Origin: Plasmodium coatneyi
Lineage: Eukaryota; Apicomplexa; Aconoidasida; Haemosporida; Plasmodiidae
DNA: 64,000 nucleotides
Direction: 5' to 3'
Assembly: GCF_001680005.1 (NCBI RefSeq)
Contig: NC_033561.1
Span: 868,001-932,000 of the forward strand
Below are positions 1-10,208 of the stretch, in pieces. The first letter of the stretch is position 1. Each line of letters begins with the position of its first letter. The translations under genes were made by a program, and so were the position numbers. A model generated the notes under the pieces. That model ran no database searches and was not told the origin of the DNA. It saw only the letters and a list, made by a program, of their open reading frames with translations.

Positions 1-161
1 CAGCTTTCTTTTTCTCCAAAAAGATCTCTAGCATGTATCGTCTACAAGGGGTGGAGGAGGCAGAAGAGGAAGACGAAGACGATGAGGACGATGATGAGCA
101 GTCACATGACCAGTCCAGGAGGGGTAGATCAATGGCAAGCGTCAGTTATGAAGTGGAGTGA
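1..161 (+). CDS. 3' end of an acidic protein (partial, runs off the left edge)
   Basis: An open frame entering from the left edge (first full codon at base 3) ends at a TGA at 159-161. Its last residues are a Glu/Asp run (EEAEEEDEDDEDDDEQ) and then a short basic/serine tail ending SMASVSYEVE. Codon-varied acidic runs of this kind (GAA, GAG, GAC and GAT mixed) are typical of Plasmodium coding sequence rather than of simple repeats. The pyrimidine-rich stretch at about 4-20 followed by AAG could also be a splice acceptor, which would make this only the last exon. The gene converges on the minus-strand gene that ends at 615. The product cannot be named from this fragment. Confidence 0.45.
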   Translation, partial: AFFFSKKISSMYRLQGVEEAEEEDEDDEDDDEQSHDQSRRGRSMASVSYEVE

Positions 162-422
162 ACCCACCACCAGCAGCACGCTCACCGGTTATGGAAAAAC
201 GATGAAGAACAACTCCACTGGAAACAAGGTGATAAAGTTGCCCAAGAGGCAGAAGGAGAGAAAACAAAACCCTTCCCCCGTCAGATGCCCCGAAGAAGTT
301 ATGTTTCATACCCAAGGGGAAAGCACTCCCCGCTTCTTCGCACCGTTTTATATTGTCCCGCGTGGGTCGCATTTTTGAAGTGTGTGAAAATTGATCACTT
401 GCGGGGGGAAGTAGCCCCCCCC

Positions 423-462
<40 letters not shown>

Positions 463-614
463 ACAAACAAACAGATATATTTATTTTTGCATATCCTTGT
501 AACCTTCCCCACATTGTCCAACCATTTTTTCATTTTATCGAACAGTGAAACAACGCAACTTTCGAATTAATTCGCAACCTTTTTTTTTTTTTTAATATTT
601 CCACTTGGTGAGAG
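162..614. other. Intergenic, convergent 3' ends
   Basis: This gap separates two convergent genes. It holds a poly-A run of about 35 bases preceded by a C run (about 415-458) and a poly-T run at about 580-593. I see no gene; the open frames here are made of homopolymer. Confidence 0.6.
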
Positions 615-2613
615 TCACATGTAGAAGAGGTAGGCCCGCTTCTTATGCTCCAAGGAAATTTTCCTTATTTCGTTGGCACTCTTTTCCGCATCGCTAAGTG
701 AGATTTTGTGGTGACATCCCTCAATGGGAGGGGTAGTAGGTCCCTCATGTTCTGAATCCCAGAGGGGAGGGAGGAGTCCCTTTTTAGGGGCTGCCCCATG
801 TGGTGACCATGTCTCTTCGCCGCTGTACGAATCCGCATCAGATTTTACAAAAGGGTAGGAGGTTTTGCCCACCCAGGGGGTGTCACTACTACGTTGCGCT
901 TCACCCCTAAAGGGGTTGTTCCATTGGGAAGGCTCCATTTGGGAAGTTATTTCTTCAGTCGACAATGGGGAAGAATAACACTGTCTGATTTGTTTACTTC
1001 GTTTGTTTTTCTTTTTCCCATTTTTTTGTTCAAACGGGGGATTATTATTATACGGAGGAGTGGTTGCATTGTCCCTTGTATGTTCTGTTTTTGTGGTGGT
1101 TCCCCCCAAGTGGATTGGAGACCGCTTTGCAACGCCCATCTGCCAACTGGTTGGCGCCTCTTTTTTTTTTCTACGCAATGAGAAAAATTTAGCACTCTGC
1201 ATAGATTCCTCAGACGTGGGTACTTCTCTCCATTTTGGTGAACGTTTCGAATGGGAAGCTCCCCCTTGTGGGGTGTCGTCTTCTTGGGGGGTTGACGTAG
1301 TTCCACTGCTCTCTGGGGATGTGCACCCCCTCTCATGTTTTAAAAGAAAGTCGATGTACTTCTCCCCTTTTGCTATGACTTGGTCTGTTTCGTCTGGATG
1401 TTCTTTCGTCCCTTTGTTTGCGTCGCTTCTGTTACATGTATTCCCGTGTGTGTTCCTCCCCTTCGGAGTCTGCACCCCGTCATGAACAGTTCCTTCATTC
1501 GTTCTTTCCTCATCCTGAGAGAGGACGACAGCGCTACTGTTGTTGTCATCCACTTGGGGTATTTCTTCCTTCTTCATATGTGTAAGCAGGTCGTCTAACT
1601 TTTCCCTTTCTGTGGGATTTCCCATCGGAGTGGATTTAGCTTGTACAACTTTTCCTTCGGAAATCCGCTGTTCTGTTGCATTCCTCTCATGTGATCTCCC
1701 AACAGGGGATGATTTATCCGTTCCTTTGTTGTCTGTCTTTACAGTGTCCCTCGTCTCCCCCCCCTTTGGGACCAAATCCTCTGCTATTTCTTTTATGAAA
1801 ATTAATTCGTTATCTGTGTAGAGGCTGTAGAGTACGTTGTCCTTGTGAATCAGGTGGTTAGGAACTTTGAAAACGTTTATGCTTGGTTGGGTAGGAGGCG
1901 CCGGGCGCGCTTTTCCGCACGGGGGGTACTTCCTTCGTTGGGCAGTCTGGTTGCCGCTTTGGTTTGCACTTTGCTCACCCGACCACCTGGGCATCTCATT
2001 CGTACAGCTATAATCGTATCTAATCTCGCTAACCCTTTTTGTGATTCTTTTTTTCTTGAGCACTTCTACTTCGCCATCGCTGGAAATTCTGTTCACGGCG
2101 GAGTCTTCGAAGTAACTTTCCCAGTTGGGGAAGAAGGGGCTCATGAAAGTTATGTCCGTTTGGGTGGCGTTATTTTTGTACTTCCTTCCTTTTCGTTTCC
2201 TGCGCAGGATTTTATCCAGCTGTAGGTAGAAGTTGTCACTAGGGATGATTTGCTGCTTGTTTTGGAGGAGCTGGCACCTGTGTGGGGGATGAACGGAAAA
2301 CGGTGTTGCGTGAGTAGATCCACCTTAGAATCAGATGGACACTTGAGGAGTTATTTTTTTTTTTTTCCCAAGTGGAGCCCTCACCTGATTCTGAGGTTCC
2401 TGTTCACCTTTTCATATTCCCCCTTGAGACTTTTTATTTGTTTTCTGAGTTTTATATTTTCCACAACAAACCAGTCTTTCCCTGGGGCGTCCTCACCAGA
2501 GGGTTTGCTGGACGCCGGCGAGGTGGTCCGGCTCCCCACGGGGTCTCCTCCCTCCGTCTGGGTTGTCTTGTCACCGACGCGCTTCAGCATGGCCGCTTGG
2601 TTTGTAGGATCTT
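615..2613 (-). CDS. Conserved hydrophilic protein of unknown function, spliced
   Basis: I do not recognise this protein. Two exons can be deduced. The upstream one includes an ATG at 2590 and ends at 2385 (AATCAG|GTGAGG). The downstream one starts at 2277 after ACACAG and runs to a stop at 615; the 107-bp intron keeps the frame. The 5' exon carries a short coiled-coil-like segment (VENIKLRKQIKSLKGEYEKV), which continues across the junction as RIRCQLLQNKQQ. The long 3' exon begins basic (LDKILRRKRKGRKYK) and becomes low-complexity, polar and lysine/glutamate-rich, with no membrane segment or signal peptide. An in-frame stop lies just upstream of the 5' exon at about 2620. The first exon may therefore begin at an acceptor near 2613, with a further exon missing; the start is unresolved. 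Confidence 0.65.
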
Positions 2614-3556
2614 CTCAATATATGTGCAGGTTCTTTGCAGTTGGTTTGTCATCTGCCTGGATCAGTGTGATAGCTGGCTTGTTATGTGCCCGTTACCGCT
2701 TTCCCCCCGGTGGCAGAAAGGGAAATTCTCATACCCACCAGAACAAGACGGTAAAGCGAGCCTACTGGTAAATTTTGGACGAATGCTCTATTCGCCTGAT
2801 CAATCGTGTTTGAAAAAAAAAAAAAAAAAAAAGTAATAAAAAGTAATAAAAAGTAATAAAATGTAACATGTTCAATTGAACCATGTAGATGGACCAAAAA
2901 ATTATTTTGCCATATCGTCTTCGTCTCTCCAGGTGGACAACTCGAACACGTCTGCGAATGTGCATGCGAAGGATCACACACCGAAGGGAAAAAAAAAAAA
3001 AAAGGAGAAAAAATTGAGTAAACCAAAATGGACAGCTCATGCGGGGGGCACACACCATTGGCAAATTTTTTCCTCCAGGTGACCCCAACAAACAGGACCC
3101 TACATGCATGCACATTTGGGAGGGAGAAGTGGTTTTGTGTCCTCCAAAACAGATGAGAGAACCAGGTCTTTATTTCGAAATGAGGTCATCAAAACGTGAG
3201 TGGTTGCAATTTTGGTAGACAGAATTGGTTGGTTGTAAATTTTGATTGACGTGACGGTGTGTGCGTACCTTCCAAGTGGCGACTGCGAAGGACAGAAGCA
3301 GAAAGGGTGAGCTGATGCGGTGAAAAAAAGGGGAGGTGCCCCAATAGTAGAAAATAACTGCATCCTGCGTGACAACCCTCGTTTCAATCACCACCGACGC
3401 AGAGAAGAAGGGAGACGGGGCCCCCCAGGCCCTTTCTCTAGCCTGTGTGGCGATCCTCATCTCCATTTTGAAGAAAAGTGCAAAAGGGAAGTTCTACACG
3501 TTCCGGTTGCAATCCAAATGGGACAGCGTCCACGCGGTACACACCGTTAAGGCATA

Positions 3557-3590
<34 letters not shown>

Positions 3591-3914
3591 TTTCTGCGCG
3601 CCCATGGGTGAATTTCGAATGTGAAGAGAGATCTTCCCTTTTGGGGGGACAATTTTTGTCCTTTTTGAGCATTACTCAGCCCGTGATGTGGGACAACTTT
3701 CCCCCGAGTAACGTGGGAACGTATGTGTGATTGAAGGGGGTATTTATTACCACACGCGTGTACTAAAAAAAAATGGGCAAGACAGTTTGAACGCCACGTT
3801 CGGCTTTCAAATTGGTAATTAAAATTGGGTAAGTCACGCAACTGAAGTTTTTTTGGGGAAAATTTCCCTTTGGAGTTCGCACAAGGTTGAGGTGGTTTAC
3901 GCGGTTTGCACGTT
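2614..3914. other. Intergenic, 5' flank of the 615-2613 gene and 3' flank of the HAP2-like gene
   Basis: About 1.3 kb without a credible gene. It contains poly-A tracts (about 2813-2832 and 2991-3003), three tandem copies of a 10-bp AGTAATAAAA unit (about 2832-2862) and a TA microsatellite running into poly-T (about 3555-3593). A missing first exon of the 615-2613 gene may lie here. Confidence 0.5.
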
Positions 3915-6023
3915 TTATGCCGTTTGTGGCGCCCCTGCGGTTGCCCTCACGTCTGACGTGGAGGGTGCGTTGTCTGCACCGGCGCTGTTCGAGTCGGGTC
4001 TCTTCTTGCGGGCGTTGCCAGTGAGGAACACAACAAAGACAAGGACGAGGAAAACAAAAAATATGAAAACGTGAAGTACATTCAACGACTCCTGAGTAAT
4101 GCAATGGGGGATGTTTTTCACGTCGCAGATGTGTGGCTCTTCCATGCAGCAGGTGACCTTTTGTATGCCCTCCGAGTAGACCTTCATGGCACTAGTCTCC
4201 TTAGGTTGATGGTAGAAAAACTTCCTAATGATTCCCCTCTTCCGAACCACATAAGTTTGTGCGTCGTACAGTTTAAAAGCCCCATATGCATGCACACTGC
4301 AGTTGCGAAGAGAGGCAAATTTAAGAAAAGGAACTTTAAAAAAGAACAGGAACTGATATTTTCCCTCCTCATAAATGAGGTTTTTCTCATCTATATATTT
4401 TTCACTTGAATTTATGGTGCACTGTAACTTCAGCCTAGCTTTTATCTTTTCCATGGATGGGTTCCACACATGTACCAAAACGCCACACTTCTGTGTGTTC
4501 TGTTCGTCACACTGGTCTGAGTATAGAATGTTTATTATCCGCAGTTCGTTTAAAGTTTCTAACTGGAAGATGGTATCGTCGTATAGGGGTTCTGGTTCTT
4601 CCAGTGGTTCGCGTTCTTCCTTTGGGGGATGCTCCTCTTTTAGAGAGAGCACTTGAGGGTCTACCACATGCATGATCTGATCCTTCTGGTTGTTAAACAA
4701 GCTGATGGTGAATTCTGTTCGATCCTCTTTGTAGTACTCATACGCAATGAAGTGTTCAATGTTGGTGTCCTGGAAAAAGTTAACTGACCTTTTGTCAGGG
4801 GTACTTTGGTTGTAATCTTTTTTCCTAAAAATGTAGTGAGGGTACTTCCCATTTATGATTGGTAGCTTGGTGACCGTTTCTTCATTTCCTTTTGTGAGTT
4901 CCTGTGCTTTGTTCAGATAGGACTCCACCGTGTTTGCTATACATTCTGCGTCCTCCATGCAGGACTCCCTCCTGGAAATAGTGTAGTCACTGTATCCGAT
5001 TAATCCACACGCAGCATGTGCGTCGTCGGAGACGTAGTTTTTAGGGACCAGTATAGACCTACTAAGACAAGTAGAATCGGTATAAGTGCATTTACTTTCG
5101 TCATTTTCAATGCACTCAAAGTTTAGGGACTTGTTGTAAGAACATCCGTAGTCTAACGTGCCGTACTTTATTCCGTATAATTCTTCCGGGTAGAATGGGT
5201 ACAAAAGAAAGTTGTTGTGGAGCGTTGGAATGGAGACGTTATCGAATGCAGACGATGAATGTGTGATGTAAATATATTTCTTATCGAAGAGCTCTATCGG
5301 TTTGGCAGATTCGCTAATCACATATCTGTGTGTCGCTTTTTCCAAGTCTGTCTTATCACTATACAGTTGGAAATAGTCGGAAAAGGTCTTCTTCTTTTTC
5401 ATAACCGTTATGTTAAAAACGAGAAAAATGTTGACCTCGTTTTTAAATTTGAAGAGAGCATACATTGGGAGGACATGACGGAGCGCCTTCTTCACTGAGA
5501 CGAGTCTCTCATATTTCTCATCACTGCTTATTGTGTCTCTATCGGGACATTCTAATTCCACTTTTTGTGGGACTCCCTTATATAAGTCATTTATGAAATC
5601 ATACGAATGTGGTAAGTCGTAGCAGGAACAACAGAGCGCGAAGGGTCTATCATTGAACCCTTGAAAGGTTGGGACTTGGATTTGTTCATGGATGCTGAAA
5701 TCGTAGCTCTCACATCTGTCTTTTCCCTTTTTGTTCTGTTCATCTATCGTACCTATTCCTAACTCGTAAAATTCCTTATAGCTGAATACAGACTTTTGTG
5801 GCGCCAAGGTTCTATACACCATTGGATACGCTACGATGAATTTAGTCTGATGGAGCACTACGTAGAACTCCTCCTTTTTGTGTCTCACTAGCAGAAGGAT
5901 CTTTTGGTTGTTTCCTATTTTTACCTTGATATTCGTTTTGTATTCGCATTTTTCTTGCTCGCTGCACTTGATCAGCTCCTCCTTGAAGCCGACTCCTGCG
6001 GCCGCCTCGCTGGGGGGCGCCAT
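3915..6023 (-). CDS. HAP2p: HAP2/GCS1-family gamete fusogen, probably the paralogue HAP2p
   Basis: HAP2/GCS1 proteins are class II-like fusogens that merge gamete membranes. The ORF encodes 702 residues of a Cys-rich ectodomain, one C-terminal membrane span (about residues 648-669, VFIFFVFLVLVFVVFL) and a 30-40-residue tail. The N-terminus has a CSEQEKCEYKTNIKVKIG segment like the start of mature HAP2. Around residues 330-375 a C-x-IGYSDY...C...C segment resembles the conserved HAP2-domain core, in which a Cys precedes IG(V/T)SY. A CGVLVHVWN segment followed by more paired Cys resembles the third domain. Canonical Plasmodium HAP2 is, as I recall, at another locus, so this is more likely the second fusogen, HAP2p. 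The visible ATG (6023) lacks a signal peptide and an in-frame TAG lies six bases upstream. CCCATTTAG there could be a splice acceptor, so an upstream signal-peptide exon is likely missing. Confidence 0.7.
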   Translation of the reverse strand: MAPPSEAAAGVGFKEELIKCSEQEKCEYKTNIKVKIGNNQKILLLVRHKKEEFYVVLHQTKFIVAYPMVYRTLAPQKSVFSYKEFYELGIGTIDEQNKKGKDRCESYDFSIHEQIQVPTFQGFNDRPFALCCSCYDLPHSYDFINDLYKGVPQKVELECPDRDTISSDEKYERLVSVKKALRHVLPMYALFKFKNEVNIFLVFNITVMKKKKTFSDYFQLYSDKTDLEKATHRYVISESAKPIELFDKKYIYITHSSSAFDNVSIPTLHNNFLLYPFYPEELYGIKYGTLDYGCSYNKSLNFECIENDESKCTYTDSTCLSRSILVPKNYVSDDAHAACGLIGYSDYTISRRESCMEDAECIANTVESYLNKAQELTKGNEETVTKLPIINGKYPHYIFRKKDYNQSTPDKRSVNFFQDTNIEHFIAYEYYKEDRTEFTISLFNNQKDQIMHVVDPQVLSLKEEHPPKEEREPLEEPEPLYDDTIFQLETLNELRIINILYSDQCDEQNTQKCGVLVHVWNPSMEKIKARLKLQCTINSSEKYIDEKNLIYEEGKYQFLFFFKVPFLKFASLRNCSVHAYGAFKLYDAQTYVVRKRGIIRKFFYHQPKETSAMKVYSEGIQKVTCCMEEPHICDVKNIPHCITQESLNVLHVFIFFVFLVLVFVVFLTGNARKKRPDSNSAGADNAPSTSDVRATAGAPQTA

Positions 6024-6389
6024 TATGCTCTAAATGGGCATAAAACGTGAAAAACGTCAAATATGTACTACTGTTGGAACGGCGTAGTATGGGAATCCCC
6101 ATGCAGGTGTTTCTACACATGTATTTGCACGTGGATACAGCTGCCGCTCTGACTTACTCTGCTATGTTTGGTGTACTCCCCTGTGTGAACCTACAAACCT
6201 TTGCACATGTGTGTGCGTACTTTCTTCTTCCTCCTCCTCCTATTGGGGGTAGGGTATAGGGGGGTCTTCCTTACTTCGCTTCACCACTTCGGACACCGCC
6301 TCCTTTTGCGTGCGCTCGTGCGGGTGGAACAAACGTGCTTTCTATGGAGAAAAAATGCGAGCACTTTTGTTTGGTCTAGCTTCTTTCCT

Positions 6390-6421
<32 letters not shown>

Positions 6422-7787
6422 CTCCCTTTGGAAGGATGAGCAGATGCAGAGGCGCTGTCTGCACATCTGCCGCAATTTTACTCCAACTGATGGAGGTGCA
6501 TTTTTTTTTTTTTTTTTTTTCTCGCTCCTCTGTGTGTCTTCTCCTTGCTTTGCTGCTATGGCTTGAGGTTTGATCCATTTGGCCTGCGTTTCTGCGGGGG
6601 GAGCGGGATCCCTTTCCCCGTCGGCAGGTTTGCATTTGCCTGTGGTGACATACACTTGTGTATGTTTGTTTTGTTTTGTTTTTTCCCTCTACCCCTTATA
6701 GTTGGGAAGACGAGGATGTTTCTCCAGCTGGACGTAGACACCCAGCGGGAACACATTGTCCCAACACAGCATGGGAGCTGCTCCCCCTTAGCGTGGACGT
6801 ACCTACCGTCGCTCTTTCACATGTTCAGCGTGGTGTGTGAAGGTGTTGAACCCATGCATCCGTTACTCTCCATCCTCTACCAAGTGGAAAAGAACGAACA
6901 GTAGAAATACCCATAATATGAGTGAGAAGGACTTTTATCAAGTTAGGTCTAGTGTGTTAGGGAGTCTCCCATAAAAGGGGGGTTAAAATGTAGAACTAGG
7001 GGTGACAACAAAAGAGGCGATCCAAGCTAGATAGATCACCACTACCGGGGTGGGTACCATGTGCACGCCTCGTCACTCGCACAGGACGAATCACATGGTT
7101 ACTTCACACCAACTCCTTTCCATTGTCAGAACTTGGAAGGACACATCGAGGAGTCCAGGCGGAGGGTACGTCTTCCACTGGGCTGAAGCGTCACCTTGTG
7201 GGCAGTTACCATACTTTCATACACTGATAATCCATGCACTACACCCTTCTGCATCTGCCCCACTTTGCCCAGATCGAGGAGAAGGAAAAACTTATCGCAG
7301 CGGAAAAAGGTTAGAGAGTGGGAAAAAAAAAAAAAAAAAAAAAAAAAACGGGTCCAAACTTTTTAATGGTACATGAGTAAGGTGGTGTCTTTGGAAAGTT
7401 CAGATAAAGGGGGGAGAAGCATTTCTTTCACCACTTCGAAAGAGTTGTACTTGCATATTTTTCCTTGTAAAAGGCAAATATGCCCACTGATGGGATTGTT
7501 CCTGTGGTGCTTATTGCCGGTCTGCCATCCTCCCAGGTGGAGACGCAAATGCGTCAGGAGGTTTACAGACCCCACCCTGTTACTACGGCTACTGCAGCTT
7601 AGTAGTTCCATCCGACCACAGCTCCGATGATGGCTCCGCGTCAAGGTATAACATTATTAAGAGTGAGCTATATGTGCACGTGTGTGAGTGCTGCACAGGA
7701 GGTTTGAAAATAAGTGTCTGCTCCTTTGTGAATTGAGCGTTGCCACGGGTTGGGTCGCCCCTTCGATTGTTGTTCCCACCCCCGCAG
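6024..7787. other. Divergent intergenic region between the HAP2-like and CFAP100-like genes
   Basis: This 1.7-kb stretch should contain both promoters and probably the unresolved first exons of both genes. It holds poly-T tracts at about 6399-6421 and 6500-6520 and a poly-A run at about 7322-7347. A splice-like element exists on the minus strand (AGA|GTAAGT at about 6153-6160), but I could not join it in phase to a signal-peptide exon. I see no independent gene. Confidence 0.5.
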
Positions 7788-9721
7788 CGATAACGTAAAG
7801 AAGTTCCTGAACCTGCACGAGGATGAAGAAATGGAAAGTATAAAAAAAAGACTAAGGGAGAGGAAGACAACCATTCGGACTGGACGGACTGGCTCCACCA
7901 ATAATGGACCCCCCCGTGGAGGTACCCAAAAGAATAGGTGTTCCATCATCACGAAGGGAAGTAAGCCATCGGGAAGCAGAAGGGGAAGAGGAAATATAAG
8001 AGAGCTAATCAACTTGGAAAAAGAAATAATTGTTACAAGAACGCTGATGCAGAAGAAGAAATCAAGGCTGGACGATATTTACAGCTATACAAGTAGACGA
8101 GAGAAGGTCATAAAAAACTTGAACCTGAGCATGAACAAGGAGGCGTCCTTTTTGCAGGACTCCCTGGTGGATATGTTTAAGCGAACTGAGGAGCTCATTC
8201 GGGTAGGTATCCCCGCGAGGGTGTAAAAGTGTGATCGTGTGAGGACACCACAACATATGTTATGCATGACCAGGAGAGAGATACCCCACACATATACGCA
8301 CCTGTTCCCCTGAATATAGAAATTTGCCGAAATACGAGCGAGGAAAAAGAAGAAAAAAAAACAAGTCCAGCTGCTGAATATTGAGATGAGCAAGCTGGAG
8401 GTGGAGTTCGAGAAGAAGGAGGAGAAGATAAAAGAAATGGACAAGTATAAGAGTTTTCTGAACAAGTTGGCCAGCACGGAGGGGGAGGTGACGGAAGTGA
8501 CAGACGGGAAGGACGTGACCGAAGCAGCCGATGCGGCAACCAGTGCAACCGCGTCAGGAGATTCTTCTCACTTCTCCCAGAGGATGGCTAAATATACAAA
8601 CAATTCCCAACTGCTCATAGACAATTTCAACCTCCTGGAGGAGCAGCACCTGCAGCTGATCGACGACACGCAGAACGCCGAGTACGAGTTGGAGGAGTAT
8701 CAAAAAAAACTGGCGGATAAAAAAAAGGAGTTCCTCACAAAAAGCAATGAAGTGAAGAAAAAAATACTCCAAATGGAAAATTACATAAAAGACCACATGG
8801 ATCAAATCGGCCAGTACGAAAATGCTATAAAAAACAATCACAGTGAAATATCCTTCGAAAAAATCAGCGGCAAAATTGACTTCATCTGCACGCACTTTAA
8901 CTACGACGTGAATACAAACGAGGTCATGAAAAAGTTGCAAATCATGGAAAATAATATGTACTCCTACATTTCCACGCTGACCAAATATACCGGTGGGTGG
9001 AGCAAATGCGCTGAACTGCTTCATCATGCGCTACTCCTAATGAGGCACTCCTCAAACGATGGGCCGCTTTATACTGCGGTGCTGCCTTAGACTGATGTGC
9101 CGCTTTATACTACGGTGCCGCTTTACATTGTGATGCTTTTCCCCCCTTGCAGAGGAAAACAGCCAACTGGTGTACGAGTACCAGCGGGAGCGCGAGCAGG
9201 AGAGGCGAAAGCAAATGCGCTTCGAAATTAACCTCGACAGGAAGGGCAACAACCAAAGCAAGCAACTCAAAAGTACGAAAACTGCGAACAAGACTTTCGG
9301 AGCTAACCAGAAGGAGGTACGGAGGGTGATACTTGGAGGAAAATACACACACGTGAGAGAGATACATTGCTTTACCTTGGTACTATTGTGAGGAGGAGGC
9401 CACTTGGGGACGAATTTTTTCCTTCTTTTGTTAACAGAATTTCGTTCCATTCGTAGTGTAGTATAGCATAGCATAAGTAACTTCCTCCACGGGGGGCCCT
9501 CCAACTGCCTGACGCACATATGCACATATAAGTACACATAACAGTGGCACCCCGCACAGCTAACCACATGTGAACTTTTTGGGTATCCCTCACGGAGCAG
9601 GCAAACCAACGCGCTTATCTGCATGCCTTTTTCTTCTCCCCCTAACTACGCACAGAAAAAGGAGAAACGGGAAAAGCGGGAAAATATTTACACGCTGTTC
9701 GAAAAGGATCTCTTCAAGTGA
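7788..9721 (+). CDS. DUF4200 coiled-coil protein, CFAP100-like (cilia and flagella associated)
   Basis: Four exons join in phase: 7788-8202, 8320-8992, 9153-9316 and 9656-9721 (stop). Introns begin GTAGGT, GTGGGT and GTACGG and end ATATAG, TTGCAG and CACAG. The product (at least 438 residues) is almost entirely coiled coil. Exon 1 and the start of exon 2 follow the DUF4200 pattern of CFAP100/CFAP73: a LEKEIIVTRTLMQKKKSRLD segment, a middle helix, then EMSKLEVEFEKKEEKIKEMD and KYKSFLNKL. In Chlamydomonas, FAP100 and FAP73 form the MIA complex that tethers inner-arm dyneins. In Plasmodium the only flagellated stage is the male gamete, so an axonemal role there is inferred. The first exon is unresolved, because the acceptor at 7787 needs an upstream exon ending in phase 2. 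An alternative donor at 9718 (GTGAGC) with the acceptor at 9760 would replace the C-terminus but gives a 43-nt intron. Confidence 0.7.
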
Positions 9722-9877
9722 GCAGCCGTTGGGGGAATTACTCTGCCCTCTGCATTGCAGGTTCGAAGCGGAAACACACGGTTGGGTGGTGGGATCCCTC
9801 CCCCCCACGACGGCGACGCGAAAACGACGACGTATACAACTGGACAAGCGATACTGCACACCTTGAACCACCAAACC

Positions 9878-10162
9878 ATGGACAGACAAAACCAAAAAAG
9901 AAACTTCAAAATTTTGTTCGAGAGAAGAATTATATTATCCCCCGATGGGGAGAAACACACGGACAAGTCGATAAATGGATTCTATGGGGTGTGCCTGATA
10001 CTGCTTTCCCTGTGCATGGTGTGCTTCTCCAGTTTTTTCTTTTTCTTTCCTATGCATCCGTACGCCGCATACTATTACATCGTGAGTGTTGGCTCCATCC
10101 CCGTCTATATTATGCATAGGTACTTTACGTGGATTTCCTTGCAACTGTTTCAGTACTCCTGA
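9878..10162 (+). CDS. Small membrane protein, two predicted TM segments, unknown function
   Basis: A 94-residue ORF starts at ATG 9878 (MDRQNQKRNFKILFERRI). It has a basic N-terminus and two hydrophobic spans, GVCLILLSLCMVCFSSFFFF and YYYIVSVGSIPVYIMHRYF, separated by a short PMHPYAA turn, and it ends LQLFQYS. It looks like a small ER- or organelle-membrane subunit; I could not assign a family. The frame stays open upstream to a TTGCAG acceptor at 9760, so an additional 5' exon is possible. The gene lies only 156 bp after the CFAP100-like stop and converges on the last exon of the REV7-like gene 46 bp away. Confidence 0.5.
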   Translation: MDRQNQKRNFKILFERRIILSPDGEKHTDKSINGFYGVCLILLSLCMVCFSSFFFFFPMHPYAAYYYIVSVGSIPVYIMHRYFTWISLQLFQYS

Positions 10163-10208
10163 TGGGGGGTGCGCCGGTTGGCCAAGCAGGGATGATTACC
10201 CTTCGTGG

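Noticed and set aside
6281..6655. Minus-strand Lys-rich frames upstream of the HAP2-like gene
   Set aside because: Their lysine runs are translations of poly-T tracts; none encodes a signal peptide that could be spliced in phase to the HAP2-like exon.
9656..9866. Alternative last exon of the CFAP100-like gene through a 43-nt intron (9718-9760)
   Set aside because: The donor GTGAGC and acceptor TTGCAG are good, but the intron is shorter than is usual in Plasmodium; the plain stop at 9721 is preferred.
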